Both the position numbers and the translations under genes were made by a program. Below the pieces are notes generated by a model, which ran no database searches, was not told where the DNA came from, and saw only the letters and a list, made by a program, of their open reading frames with translations. Source: Ruegeria_C sp040830705 (GTDB lineage Bacteria > Pseudomonadota > Alphaproteobacteria > Rhodobacterales > Rhodobacteraceae). From it: a DNA stretch of 64,000 nucleotides. Below, piece after piece: positions 1 through 9,050 of the stretch. The stretch lies in contig JBFOME010000011.1 in the NCBI GenBank assembly GCA_040830705.1, forward strand, positions 124,001 through 188,000. The letters are read 5' to 3'. Each line of letters starts with the position of its first letter. Within the stretch, counting starts at the first letter, position 1.

Positions 1-645
1 CATCAGTGCGCTGCGGTTGAGCAATGGCGTAAGATCACCATCATTGCGGCGGTGACGGACCTGCATCTCGTCGACAGCGAAGTAATCCTGATAAGCGTGA
101 GTGTAGGATTGCACGATCACATCTCGGTGCTGCGGGGTCCCGCGCGCCTTGGCAGCGATACGGGCCGCCGCCCGCATCCGGATCGCGGGAAAGCTGCGCG
201 CCACCTCTGAAGGACTCCGGCGACCATAAAACGCCATCACCTCCTGCGCGGCATATTCCGAGAGCTCGCCCCATTCCGAAACCCAGTCGGTCAATGACCA
301 AGGCGCGCCGGGCTTCCAAAGGGTGGCTTCGGGAAAAAAGATCTCTGCCTGCTCACTGCTCACATCCTCACAAATGATCTGACGGGTGCAGAGCGCATAG
401 TCGAACCCGCCCTCATAGAATTCGATCCGGGCGATGTCCTCTGCCGAAAGGCCCCGCACAAGCAAGCCATGTGCAACTTGATCAGGCACGCTGAGAATCA
501 TTGGAAAGGGCTGATCTTCCACCCAATGCACCGCGTGATCCGGCAAGCGGGCCGGAACCATATCAATCTCAGCCGCTGGGCGGTTCAGAACAATCTCAAG
601 CAGCGGTTGATGCTGCAGAGAGCCATAAAAGAACAGGTTTTTCAA
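1..645 (-). CDS. GGCT-like / NUDIX ADP-ribose pyrophosphatase fusion (3' end outside window)
   Basis: 215 codons are visible and the frame runs off the left edge. The N-terminus carries FFYGSL, the signature of the gamma-glutamylcyclotransferase (AIG2/GGCT) fold, followed by a run such as ARIEFYEGGFDYAL typical of that domain. The last visible residues (VRHRRNDGDLTPLLNRSALM) look like the lead-in of an ADP-ribose pyrophosphatase-type NUDIX domain; the NUDIX box itself would lie outside the window. A TTG start at 645 is chosen because an in-frame TAA (672-670) lies just upstream and no ATG lies between. It follows trgA by 24 nt on the same strand. The NUDIX assignment is inference from family resemblance. 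Confidence 0.7.
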   Translation of the reverse strand, partial: MKNLFFYGSLQHQPLLEIVLNRPAAEIDMVPARLPDHAVHWVEDQPFPMILSVPDQVAHGLLVRGLSAEDIARIEFYEGGFDYALCTRQIICEDVSSEQAEIFFPEATLWKPGAPWSLTDWVSEWGELSEYAAQEVMAFYGRRSPSEVARSFPAIRMRAAARIAAKARGTPQHRDVIVQSYTHAYQDYFAVDEMQVRHRRNDGDLTPLLNRSALM

Positions 646-669
646 AGCAATGTGACCGTTGATATTGGG

Positions 670-1110
670 TTAGCGCCATCTGCGCCAGGCGAACTCGGTG
701 GCCAGACCGGCGAGGATTCCGCCGATCACCAGAGTCCAGATAATATTGGGGACCGCGATGGTATAGCCATAATCGATGGCAATACGGAAAATCGCGCCGA
801 TGGCCTCGAACGGACCATCGTAGCGGTTGCGCATCGCCTGACGGAACATCTCGTAACAGCCCTGAACGAAGAGGCCCCAGAACAACAGCACCACGATGCC
901 TGTGACGCCGTTGTTGATCGCGTTGGTGATCCCCTTGCCTGCGCGTTTGCCCATAACAACCCAGCCAACCAGAATGCCAAGGCCAATGTTCACATAGGTG
1001 AAATACCCGAAATCCAGCCCTTCGGGCATCAGCGGTATGATCTGCCCGGATACGATGAAGGCAATCAGCGCCATGCACGTGGCAGCGACGAGACGGGCGG
1101 CGTCGGGCAT
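670..1110 (-). CDS. trgA: TrgA-family integral membrane protein
   Basis: 146 residues with four hydrophobic segments and conserved stretches IPLMPEG, GWVVMGKRAGKG, FWGLFVQGCYEM and MRNRYDGP that resemble Rhodobacter TrgA, a protein first linked to tellurite resistance; its biochemical role is not established. It lies 16 nt after cfa and 24 nt before the GGCT-NUDIX gene on the same strand, so co-transcription is likely. The family call is recognition from sequence; tellurite resistance is carried over from the namesake and not shown here. Confidence 0.75.
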   Translation of the reverse strand: MPDAARLVAATCMALIAFIVSGQIIPLMPEGLDFGYFTYVNIGLGILVGWVVMGKRAGKGITNAINNGVTGIVVLLFWGLFVQGCYEMFRQAMRNRYDGPFEAIGAIFRIAIDYGYTIAVPNIIWTLVIGGILAGLATEFAWRRWR

Positions 1111-1126
1111 ATAATGTGGGTCCTGC

Positions 1127-2335
1127 TCAGCTTGGTCTTGCTAGCGTAATCTGTGTCACATCGCAGGTGCCAGTGTCAAAGGCGGCTCCGCAAGAGGTCA
1201 GATAAAAATTCCACATGCGGCGGAATCGTTCGTCAAACCCCATGGCGGCAATCTGTTCCCACTTCTCGTTGAAGGTCTCGTGCCAGCGCCGCAGGGTCAG
1301 ATCATAGCTCTTTCCGAACTCTTTCGAGCGCACGAAGTTCAGCCCCGCCATATCCACCTGCTGTCGCAGGATTTTCGGGGCGGGCAGCATGCCGCCGGGG
1401 AAGATGTATTTCTGAATAAAATCAACGCCGTTACGGTATATATCCCAGCGTTTGTCGGCCACAGTGATGATCTGCAGCGTTGCTTGTGCACCGGGCTTTA
1501 ACCGGTCGCGGACCGTGTTGAAATAAACCGGCCAGTATTTCTCGCCCACCGCTTCGAACATCTCGATCGAGGCAATGCCGTCATAGGTGCCGCGTTCGTC
1601 CCGGTAATCTTGCAGCTTGAACTCGACCTTCTCAGATAGTCCCGCTTTTTCAATACGTTCTGAAGCGTATTTCAACTGTTCTTGGCTCAGTGTTAACCCG
1701 GTCACCCGCAACCCGCGCTCTTTGGCGGCATATTCGGCAAAACCGCCCCAGCCGCAGCCGATCTCAAGGATATGATCTCCGGGCTTGGCGCCCATCTCAT
1801 CGACAAGGCTTGCGTATTTTGCAATCTGCGCCTTTTCCAAGCTTTCTTGCCCGGTTTCAAAGATCGCGCTGGAATAGGTCATCGTATCGTCCAGCCAGGC
1901 GGCGTAGAACGCATTACCCAGATCATAATGATACGAGATGTTTTTCTTGGCCTGTTCGCGATGGTTGCGCTGCAGCCAGAAGCGCAGACGTTCATAGGCC
2001 CGCGCCAGAAACTGCCCGGTGAACCCGTCATAGACCGTCTCGTTGCCCAGATGCACCAGATCCATGAAGGCGCGCAAATCAGGCGTGCTCCAGTCCCCTT
2101 CCAGATAAGCATCGCAAAAGCCCAGGTCGCCCTCGCGGACCAGCCGGGCAAATATGTCGGGATCGTGCACATTGATCTGCGCGACTGGTCCGGGCAGTTT
2201 GCCCTCGGACCGGAACACCCTCCCATCAGGCAGCACGATATCAAGCCGCCCGGCATTCATGGTTTCGAGCAACTTCATCACTTGCGTAAAGTATCTGGGC
2301 AGGTCCTTCTGCCCATGGGTTGAGGTCAGGATCAT
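1127..2335 (-). CDS. cfa: Cyclopropane-fatty-acyl-phospholipid synthase
   Basis: 402 residues, the usual length. It transfers a methylene group from S-adenosylmethionine to cis double bonds of membrane phospholipid acyl chains. The SAM-binding motif HILEIGCGWGGFAEYAA lies near residues 188-204, followed by GLTLSQEQ and SIEMFEAVG, both typical of Cfa; the N-terminal region resembles the lipid-binding domain. GGAG sits a few bases before the ATG. It follows the photolyase gene by 74 nt on the same strand. In Rhodobacter sphaeroides cfa and photolyase genes are known targets of the singlet-oxygen sigma factor RpoE; whether that applies here is inference. Confidence 0.95.
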   Translation of the reverse strand: MILTSTHGQKDLPRYFTQVMKLLETMNAGRLDIVLPDGRVFRSEGKLPGPVAQINVHDPDIFARLVREGDLGFCDAYLEGDWSTPDLRAFMDLVHLGNETVYDGFTGQFLARAYERLRFWLQRNHREQAKKNISYHYDLGNAFYAAWLDDTMTYSSAIFETGQESLEKAQIAKYASLVDEMGAKPGDHILEIGCGWGGFAEYAAKERGLRVTGLTLSQEQLKYASERIEKAGLSEKVEFKLQDYRDERGTYDGIASIEMFEAVGEKYWPVYFNTVRDRLKPGAQATLQIITVADKRWDIYRNGVDFIQKYIFPGGMLPAPKILRQQVDMAGLNFVRSKEFGKSYDLTLRRWHETFNEKWEQIAAMGFDERFRRMWNFYLTSCGAAFDTGTCDVTQITLARPS

Positions 2336-2409
2336 CCGCTCTCCCTATCGCGGTGCGTTACAAGGCTAAGTCGAGTTCGTTTTTCAGGCAAGCGTTTGTT
2401 TTAACACGA

Positions 2410-3837
2410 TTACACTCCCTTGAGTTGATAGGCGGCAAGGGCCCGCCTACGTCCCTCGTCCAGTGGCATGACCGGGGCGGGATAACGATCATCGGGGGCA
2501 AGGCCCCAGGCGCGCGGCACCGCCCGAAAATAGCTGAGCGCAATATCAGGCGGATCGCCTTGCGTTTCAGCCAACCATCGCGCCACGTAAGCCCCGTCAG
2601 GATCGAACTTTTTCTGCTGAACTTCGGGGTTGAAGACCCTGAAGTACGGCGCCGCGTCCGGCCCGGTGCCTGCGACCCATTGCCAGCCCATGGCATTTGC
2701 GGCCGGATCCCAGTCCACAAGGGTATCGGCGAACCAGTCCATGCCGATTTTCCAGTGTGTCATCAAATGCTTGGTCAGGTAACTTGCCACGATCATCCGG
2801 GCGCGATTGTGCATGCGCCCGGTGACATAAAGCTCGCGCATGGCCGCATCGACAAAGGGGATACCGGTGCGCCCCTGTTTCCAGGCCAGAACCTCGGGCG
2901 CATCCGGGTCGGTGCGCCATGGAAACCTGTCCCAGCCCTCCTTCCAGTTCTCGGTCAGCATATGGGGGGCATGGAACATCAGGTGATAGGCGAATTCACG
3001 CCATGCCACCTCTTTCAGGAAGTGTTCTGCGCCGTTCTTGTGCTCTGCCTTTGCGCGCTGTCCCGCCTGCCAGAGCAGCAGCGGGCTGATCTCACCCAGG
3101 CTCAAGTAATCGGACATGCCGGATGTGGCATCGATGGCCGGATAGTCGCGTTCTACCTTGTAGCGGTCGATCGAGGTCTCAACAAACGCATCCAGCCGTG
3201 CGCGTGCTGCAACCTCGCCTGGCGATACATGTGCGCCAACAATCATAGCACCTCGGTTCATTGCGGCCCCAAGTGTCCAGGTCTCAAGCTGCTCTGACCT
3301 CGGCCAAGCCTCTGGCGCGGTGATGTGGGCGGGTTCCGGCAGGGATGCAGCAATCTCTCGCTCCTGCACCGCACGCCACATCGCGGAGTAGACCTTAAAA
3401 TACCCACCGCTCTTGGTTTGAACGGTCCAAGGTTCGAATAACAGGTGCCCGTCAAACGAGCGCGCGTCGTGCCCTTCCTGTTTGAGCTCTGATTTGATCG
3501 CAGTATCGCGCGCCTGCGCCCACGGATCATAGAGGCGCGTCCACCAGACCGCGCCCGCCCCAGTTTCCCGCAGCAGCGTGCGCAGTACCTGCGCGGCGTC
3601 GCCCCGGCGCAGGATCAAACGACTACCTCGGGCCTCTAAGGCCTGCGCGAAAGCCTCAAGACCCCGTCCAAGCCGCCATCTCGGCGCGGCTCCCAGTGCT
3701 GAAACGGCATCATCCGCGATGAAAACGGGCAACACCGGCCTGCCGCTGTGACAGGCCTCGTGAAACCCAGGATGATCGGCAAGCCGCAGATCGCGCCTGA
3801 ACCAGAAAATGATCGGTGAACGTTGCCCGTCCATCAT
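2410..3837 (-). CDS. phr: Deoxyribodipyrimidine photolyase (class I)
   Basis: 475 residues. Light-driven repair of cyclobutane pyrimidine dimers. The N-terminal alpha/beta domain begins IIFWFRRDLRLADHP. The C-terminal FAD domain holds WREFAYHLMFHAPHM, GRTGIPFVDAAMRELYVTGRMHNRARMIVAS (residues about 330-360) and DWDPAANAMGWQWVAGTG, all characteristic of CPD photolyases. The minus strand carries TGATCC (3885-3880), matching the -35 element of alphaproteobacterial RpoE-type promoters, about 42 nt before the ATG and overlapping the end of the upstream aminotransferase gene; the -10 match is poor. Cryptochrome-like activity cannot be excluded by sequence alone. Confidence 0.95.
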   Translation of the reverse strand: MMDGQRSPIIFWFRRDLRLADHPGFHEACHSGRPVLPVFIADDAVSALGAAPRWRLGRGLEAFAQALEARGSRLILRRGDAAQVLRTLLRETGAGAVWWTRLYDPWAQARDTAIKSELKQEGHDARSFDGHLLFEPWTVQTKSGGYFKVYSAMWRAVQEREIAASLPEPAHITAPEAWPRSEQLETWTLGAAMNRGAMIVGAHVSPGEVAARARLDAFVETSIDRYKVERDYPAIDATSGMSDYLSLGEISPLLLWQAGQRAKAEHKNGAEHFLKEVAWREFAYHLMFHAPHMLTENWKEGWDRFPWRTDPDAPEVLAWKQGRTGIPFVDAAMRELYVTGRMHNRARMIVASYLTKHLMTHWKIGMDWFADTLVDWDPAANAMGWQWVAGTGPDAAPYFRVFNPEVQQKKFDPDGAYVARWLAETQGDPPDIALSYFRAVPRAWGLAPDDRYPAPVMPLDEGRRRALAAYQLKGV

Positions 3838-3882
3838 GCCCCCGCCTCTTTGTCTTTGGTACGGCGAGGACGCTTGATTGGA

Positions 3883-5106
3883 TCACAAAACGCGGTCAAG
3901 TGCCTCGATCAACTGGTCAATTTCGGCTTTCGTGGTGTAATGCGTGAAGCTCATGCGAAAGACGCCGCGGGCCGGATCGATGCCCATTCCCGCCAGCGGG
4001 CGCACCGCATAAAAGTCACCACCATCCGCCATGATCCCGTGTTTCGCCAATTCGGCGGCGACCGGTTGCGCCGGACGGTCCAGCGACAGAGCAACAGTGG
4101 GAGCACGCAGTTCCGCCTGATCGGGGCCGAGCAGGCGCACGGAATTGCGGTCTTTCACCGCATCCAGCAATGGTTGCAGCAAGTCGACCTCCTGCTCGCG
4201 CATCAGATCATGCACGAAAGCGCCGCGCGCCGCCGCACCCTCGCTTGGCCCGCCATGATGGTCACACAAAGCATCGACATAGTCCGCCATCCCGGCACAG
4301 GCCGCAATCTGTGCGTGGTCCGGTCCTGCCGGGGTGAAGCGTTTGTAGAGGACATCGCCGTTGAAATAGTGCCCCTGATTGGGAAGCAGCTCGCCCAAAG
4401 CACGCCGGACCACCATGCAGCCCTGGTGCGGGCCATAGGTCTTGTAGCTGGAAAACAGATATACATCCGGCCCCAGCGCGCCCACATCAGGAAAGCCATG
4501 CGGCGCGTAAGAGACGCCATCGACGCAGACAAACGCCCCGGCCGCATGAGCAATCGCGGTGATCTCGGTCACCGGGTTGATCTCAGCCACCACGTTCGAG
4601 CAATGGGGAAAACAGACCAGCCGCACCTTTTCGTCCAGCAGGTTCTCCAGCTGCGCCGGATCCAGATGGCCGGTATCGGGATCAATCCGCCACTCACGTA
4701 TCTCGATCCCGTCTTCGGCCAGCCGCCGCCACGGCCCGCTATTGGCTTCATGATCCTGGTCGGTGACTACAATGGCCTCGCCCGGCTGCATCCACTTGCG
4801 CACCGCCTGCGACAGCACATAGGTGTTCTGCGTGGTCGAGGGGCCAAAGCTCAACTCGTCCGTCTCGACCCCCAGCAGCGCCGCCATACGCGCCCGCGCC
4901 TCGTCCATCTCCTCTCCGCCCAGACGGCTTGCATCGTAGGCCGCATAAGGCTGCACCTTGCGCTGGGTGTAGAACCGCGTCAGCCGGTCAATCACATGGC
5001 GGCAGGTGTAAGACCCGCCCGCGTTCTCGAAGAACGCCTTCCCCTGCAAGGACGGTTCGGCAAAAGCGGGGAACTGCGCGCGCACGAATTCGGTATCTAG
5101 GGCCAT
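3883..5106 (-). CDS. Class V aminotransferase, cysteine desulfurase-like protein
   Basis: 407 residues from the chosen start. A fold-type I PLP enzyme: the PLP lysine is in SSYKTYGPHQG, with FGPSTTQNTYVLSQ and VCVDGVSYAPHGFPD matching the cofactor-binding region of the cysteine desulfurase-like subfamily. The substrate is not evident: no clear active-site cysteine loop of SufS/NifS type was identified. The ATG at 5106 is preferred because GGAG lies 9 nt upstream and the first residues (ALDTEFVRAQFPAF) align with family starts; a longer frame begins at 5190. It is divergent from the VOC gene at 5239. Confidence 0.8.
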   Translation of the reverse strand: MALDTEFVRAQFPAFAEPSLQGKAFFENAGGSYTCRHVIDRLTRFYTQRKVQPYAAYDASRLGGEEMDEARARMAALLGVETDELSFGPSTTQNTYVLSQAVRKWMQPGEAIVVTDQDHEANSGPWRRLAEDGIEIREWRIDPDTGHLDPAQLENLLDEKVRLVCFPHCSNVVAEINPVTEITAIAHAAGAFVCVDGVSYAPHGFPDVGALGPDVYLFSSYKTYGPHQGCMVVRRALGELLPNQGHYFNGDVLYKRFTPAGPDHAQIAACAGMADYVDALCDHHGGPSEGAAARGAFVHDLMREQEVDLLQPLLDAVKDRNSVRLLGPDQAELRAPTVALSLDRPAQPVAAELAKHGIMADGGDFYAVRPLAGMGIDPARGVFRMSFTHYTTKAEIDQLIEALDRVL

Positions 5107-5238
5107 GTCTGCTCCGGGCTTGGTTTTGCCAAATGGATGCAGATCGCAGGCTGCGCGGTCAAGTGCGATCCTGATGACAGTTTCTGACATTGGCTCATGT
5201 CAGTTTGCCGCCATCCAACGCATACAGGAGCAAATGAG

Positions 5239-5622
5239 ATGAGTTTTCAACCAAAGGATTTTCTGGTTTGGGGCGAATTGCCGGTCAGCGACCTGGGCAA
5301 GGCGGTTGCGTTCTACAGCCGGGTGACCGGTGCCGATCTTTCAATGGACGAATCCGGCCCCAATCCGGTGGCCATGTTCCAGCCCAAAGACCCCAAGACC
5401 GGAATCGCCCTGCACCTCTACCCGGGCACCCCAGCCAGCGACGGACGCGGCCCCACGCTGCACCTGACTGCCGAAGGGACCCTGCAAGAGGTCATGGACC
5501 GCATCTTCGAAGCTGGAGGCCGCGTGATATCCGACATCATCGAGATCCCGCCGGGTCGTTTCTTTTATGCGACCGATCCCGACGGCAACTCTTTGGGCTT
5601 CTTCAAGGCCAATACCGACTGA
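5239..5622 (+). CDS. VOC-superfamily (glyoxalase/bleomycin-resistance fold) protein
   Basis: 127 residues. One vicinal-oxygen-chelate domain: FLVWGELPVSDLGKAVAFYS at the start and GRFFYATDPDGNSLGFFK at the end mark the two beta-alpha-beta modules. Substrate unknown. AGGAG lies a few bases before the ATG at 5239, favouring it over an upstream start at 5197. Its 3' end faces acuI (12 nt gap, convergent). Confidence 0.85.
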   Translation: MSFQPKDFLVWGELPVSDLGKAVAFYSRVTGADLSMDESGPNPVAMFQPKDPKTGIALHLYPGTPASDGRGPTLHLTAEGTLQEVMDRIFEAGGRVISDIIEIPPGRFFYATDPDGNSLGFFKANTD

Positions 5623-5634
5623 GCCGGTCAACCG

Positions 5635-6630
5635 TCAGCCATTCACATCGACAACCACGCGACCCTGAACCTGCCCAGCCAGAATATCGGCCCCCAATTG
5701 CGGCAGATCGCTGAGGGTCGCGGGCCGGACCATCGCCTCCAGCTTGTCCATGGGCAGATCGGTGGCGATGCGTTGCCAGGCCCGCAGCCGGTTCTCATAA
5801 GGCTGCATCACCGATTCGATGCCCAGCAGGTTCACGCCGCGCAACAGGAACGGAATGACTGAGGCAGGCAGGTTTGCCCCGCCCGCCAGCCCCACTGCCG
5901 CGACCGAGGCACCGTATTTCATCTGCCCCAAAACGCGGGCCAGCATGGCGCCTCCCACCGCATCGATGCAGCCCGCCCAGCTCTCGCTCTCCAGCGGCCG
6001 TTTGACAGTTTCGTTCAACTCTTCCCGTGCCACGATCTGCGTTGCGCCAAGCGATGTGAGATAGTCGGCGCTTCCCGGCCGACCTGTCACCGCCGCGACC
6101 TCATAGCCCAGATTCGCCAGAATCGCCGTTGCCACCGACCCGACACCGCCCGCAGCGCCCGTCACCAACACCGGGCCGCGCCCCGGCACCAGCCCATGAT
6201 CCTCCAGCGCCATCACCGACAGCATTGCGGTCAGCCCGGCGGTTCCCACCGCCATCGCCTGACGCGGGCTCAGCGCTTCTGGCAGAGGCACCAGCCAATC
6301 GGCGCGCATATTGGCCTTCTGCGCGTAACCGCCCCAATGCGCCTCACCGACGCGCCAGCCGGTCAGCACCACCTTGTCGCCGGGTTTGTAGCGATCATCC
6401 GAGGACGCCTCGACCGTGCCTGAAAAATCCACGCCCGGTACATGCGGGTATTTTCGGACCAGCCCGCCGCCATGCGAACTCATGCACAGCCCGTCCTTGT
6501 AGTTGACCGTGGAATATTCCACCGCAACCGTTACTTCGCCCTCGGGCAAATCACTTTCGGACAGTTCCTTCAGCACGGCGCTCGCCTTGCCGCTTTCCTC
6601 GTCCTTTTCCATCACCAATGCGTTGAACAT
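5635..6630 (-). CDS. acuI: Acryloyl-CoA reductase, MDR superfamily
   Basis: 331 residues. An NADPH-dependent medium-chain reductase that turns acryloyl-CoA into propionyl-CoA, detoxifying the acrylate branch of DMSP breakdown. YSTVNYKDGL and HVPGVDFSGTVE are at the N-terminus, the Rossmann motif VLVTGAAGGVGSVA near residue 155. Zinc ligands of the alcohol dehydrogenases are absent, as expected for YhdH/AcuI. It follows dmdA by 100 nt; dmdA-acuI is the arrangement known from Ruegeria pomeroyi. The family could also be called generic YhdH, but the neighbour decides for AcuI. Confidence 0.9.
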   Translation of the reverse strand: MFNALVMEKDEESGKASAVLKELSESDLPEGEVTVAVEYSTVNYKDGLCMSSHGGGLVRKYPHVPGVDFSGTVEASSDDRYKPGDKVVLTGWRVGEAHWGGYAQKANMRADWLVPLPEALSPRQAMAVGTAGLTAMLSVMALEDHGLVPGRGPVLVTGAAGGVGSVATAILANLGYEVAAVTGRPGSADYLTSLGATQIVAREELNETVKRPLESESWAGCIDAVGGAMLARVLGQMKYGASVAAVGLAGGANLPASVIPFLLRGVNLLGIESVMQPYENRLRAWQRIATDLPMDKLEAMVRPATLSDLPQLGADILAGQVQGRVVVDVNG

Positions 6631-6730
6631 CTCAGCATTCCTTTCTTATCCAAGCCAGCCAAGTCCGATCTTCGTCTGGCTGATCAATTCCCGGTGCGGT
6701 CGCAAAGCGAGGGGTACAGCCCCCTGCCCC

Positions 6731-7834
6731 CTAGGCCCAAAAGCGATCCCGCACGATCGCAGCGCGCATACCCTCCGGCGTTTCCACCTCAAGTTCCGTA
6801 CCCGGATCCCAATGGCTCAGGCGCAGCATGCCAATGGCCACATTGGTTGTGAAATCCGGCGACCACGCAGCCGAACTCACCTGTCCCACCCGTTTGCCCC
6901 CCGCATAGACCGGCCAGAGTCGATCACAGGGCGGCACCGGATCACCCGCGATGGCGATGGGGCGGATTTGCTGCACCGGGCCTTCCTTTGCGACACGCAA
7001 CAGAGCATCGCGACCAATGCAGCCGATGGCAGTATGAGTGTTGCAGAAACGGCCCAGACCACATTCATGCGGCGTGTTGTCATCGGTCATGTCATTGCCG
7101 TAGGAGAGCAGCCCGCCCTCGACCCGTTCGATCAGGTTCGGGCATCCCGCACGCACCTGCAAATCCTCGCCCGCCGCAAAGAGCGCGTTCCAGAGCGGCA
7201 TGCCGACCTCGCTGCCCTCCACATAGATTTCGAACCCGCCCTGTTTGGAGTATCCCGACCGCGCCACTGCCAGATCGCGGCCTTCGAACTGGAACATGTC
7301 GAACCGAAAGAACCGAATGTCGCGCACCCGATCGCCAAAGACCCGCGCCATCAGATCGTCTGCCTTCGGTCCCTGCACGGCAAGCGGCGACACGTCCGGT
7401 TCATCGACCAGCACATCAAGCCGGTAGCCATTGGCCAGCCCTTTGACCCACAAAAGCAGATCACTGTCGGCGATCGAGATCCACCACCGGTCTTCGGACA
7501 GTTTCACCGCCACCGGATCGTTCAGCATGCCCCCCGTTTCATCGACGATGGGCACGTAATAGCACTGACCGGGCAACATGCCGCGCAGATCGCGCGGCGT
7601 CAGCATCTGCATCAGCCGCGCCGCATCCGGGCCGCGCAACTCCACCTGCCGCTCGCAGGACACGTCCCAGATCTGGACATGGCTTTTGAGGTGGCGATAG
7701 TCAGCCTCGACGCTTTCAAACAAAGTGGGCAGCAGCATCCGGTTGTAGACGGAGTAGGCTTTGGCACCCGCCGCCTCAACCCCCTCAGAGAAGGGTGTGC
7801 GCCGCAAGCGACGTGACATGGAAATACCGGCCAT
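6731..7834 (-). CDS. dmdA: Dimethylsulfoniopropionate demethylase
   Basis: 367 residues, a GcvT-fold enzyme that moves a methyl group from DMSP to tetrahydrofolate, giving methylmercaptopropionate. The N-terminus (SRRLRRTPFSEGVEAAG), VDETGGMLNDPVAVKL, DSDLLLWVKGLANG, ARSGYSKQGGFEIYVEG and LLSYGNDMTDDNTPHECGLG closely match Roseobacter DmdA as I know it. GAGGAG lies 8 nt before the ATG at 7834. It begins 1 nt after the DinB gene, so it sits inside an operon with DUF2182, DUF1326 and DinB genes upstream and acuI downstream. Other GcvT-like methyltransferases are the alternative. Confidence 0.93.
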   Translation of the reverse strand: MAGISMSRRLRRTPFSEGVEAAGAKAYSVYNRMLLPTLFESVEADYRHLKSHVQIWDVSCERQVELRGPDAARLMQMLTPRDLRGMLPGQCYYVPIVDETGGMLNDPVAVKLSEDRWWISIADSDLLLWVKGLANGYRLDVLVDEPDVSPLAVQGPKADDLMARVFGDRVRDIRFFRFDMFQFEGRDLAVARSGYSKQGGFEIYVEGSEVGMPLWNALFAAGEDLQVRAGCPNLIERVEGGLLSYGNDMTDDNTPHECGLGRFCNTHTAIGCIGRDALLRVAKEGPVQQIRPIAIAGDPVPPCDRLWPVYAGGKRVGQVSSAAWSPDFTTNVAIGMLRLSHWDPGTELEVETPEGMRAAIVRDRFWA

Positions 7835-7835
7835 C

Positions 7836-8342
7836 TCAACGCTCCTCGGGCATGAAGACCAGATCGCTGACCGGCGCGTCCGAGCCGCATTCCGTCAGCA
7901 TCTGATGCAGCTGACCCCGGTGGTGGGTCTGGTGGTTGAACATATGGATCACGCATTGGGCGTAAGGCTTTGTCACGTCGGCCTCTTTCGCCGCCGAGAA
8001 CCACGTGAACGGACCAGTCAGCGGCCCGTCATCCAGCCCAGCCGCCCAGTCCGAAATCCGCCCATCGATTTTGTAGCGCAGGGGCAGCCACGCATCCAGA
8101 TCAGCACAGAGTGAGGTGCTTTCGGGAATGCCCCCACCCGGCCCTTCGCCCTTGTCAAAGCGCGAGATCCAGATCCAGTCGCCCCAGAGCAAATGGTTCG
8201 CCGTGCCCATGATCGAGCCGAAAAACGCCCCGCGATTTCGCGTCAGTTCCTCTGGCGGCAGCGCCTTCAGAAACCCTGAAAGCTGGGTGTTCTGCCAATG
8301 GCCATAGCGCGCCATCTCGCGGGCATAGTCCCCGGTGATCAT
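7836..8342 (-). CDS. DinB-family protein (putative metal-dependent thiol transferase fold)
   Basis: 168 residues from the ATG at 8342, which overlaps the stop of the DUF1326 gene as TGATG. A four-helix DinB/YfiT-like protein: the metal-ligand histidines are suggested by YGHWQN, NHLLWGDW and the C-terminal HMFNHQTHHRGQLHQML. Members include bacillithiol/mycothiol transferases, but most have no known substrate. Position immediately before dmdA is the main clue to a role; any link to sulfur-compound or thiol metabolism is inference. A frame 60 nt longer exists but would break the tight overlap. Confidence 0.85.
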   Translation of the reverse strand: MITGDYAREMARYGHWQNTQLSGFLKALPPEELTRNRGAFFGSIMGTANHLLWGDWIWISRFDKGEGPGGGIPESTSLCADLDAWLPLRYKIDGRISDWAAGLDDGPLTGPFTWFSAAKEADVTKPYAQCVIHMFNHQTHHRGQLHQMLTECGSDAPVSDLVFMPEER

Positions 8343-9046
8343 CACTTTGGCCCGTGCCAGTCGATCGGGCAGATCTCGGCTGACTTGCCACCGAAATCCC
8401 ACACCCGGCCATAATCGCGCACCTTGGATTTTGTGCCCTTGGCGACGATGATATCCGGGCCCATCCAGTATTTCGAATTGGTGACCATGACGGGATGCTC
8501 GGCATCCTTGCCCGTTAGCATTTCGATTTCGCCCTGTATCTTGCGCCCGATCATGATCCGGCGCTTGGTCCCTTCGCGCTCGATCTCGACCGGTGCGCGT
8601 TCAGCGCCAATGATCTCGCTGACCAGCATAGTAAATAGGCCCGTCGTGCCGCCTGCCTGGCCGCTGAAGATCTGCAGGATACCGTTATAAGCCTTACCGC
8701 TCGCGCGCTCATCCACATAGGCCGCAACCTTCCACTGGCCCTCACCCATGCGACCGGGAATATCGACCAGCAGCCCCACGTTCAGGCCCGACAGGTCCTC
8801 GCCCTCGTAATGGCCCTCGTCGATGATGATCCCCATCCAGGCATGGCAGTGCCCCTCGGTCGGCGGGTGCGCGCCCAGTGAGACCACGCAGGGGCAGAAC
8901 ACGTCGCAGGAGCAGTTCAGGATCAATTCGCCCTTGATCGCCCAATCGGTCGGAGACATCTCGCGCCGTTTCGGATTCGGCATGCGGCTGTCGATACGCT
9001 GGCTGATCGGCAGCCGGTCGGCATCGGGTTTTCTGTTCTTTGCCAT
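8342..9046 (-). CDS. DUF1326 domain protein
   Basis: 234 residues. A cysteine cluster CSCDVFCPC (near residues 44-52) and HCHAW suggest metal binding; the rest is soluble, with no signal peptide. DUF1326 has no assigned function. GGAGG precedes the ATG at 9046 by about 9 nt, and the start lies 4 nt after the DUF2182 stop, so a longer frame to 9100 is rejected. It overlaps the DinB gene by one base. DUF1326 and DUF2182 genes often occur together, which fits a joint function. Confidence 0.85.
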   Translation of the reverse strand: MAKNRKPDADRLPISQRIDSRMPNPKRREMSPTDWAIKGELILNCSCDVFCPCVVSLGAHPPTEGHCHAWMGIIIDEGHYEGEDLSGLNVGLLVDIPGRMGEGQWKVAAYVDERASGKAYNGILQIFSGQAGGTTGLFTMLVSEIIGAERAPVEIEREGTKRRIMIGRKIQGEIEMLTGKDAEHPVMVTNSKYWMGPDIIVAKGTKSKVRDYGRVWDFGGKSAEICPIDWHGPK

Positions 9047-9050
9047 AAGG

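Noticed and set aside
469..1149. 226-codon plus-strand frame
   Set aside because: Opposes the NUDIX and trgA genes, which carry recognisable motifs.
3823..5100. 425-codon plus-strand frame over the aminotransferase gene
   Set aside because: Shadow of the real minus-strand gene, which has PLP motifs; the plus translation has no domain pattern.
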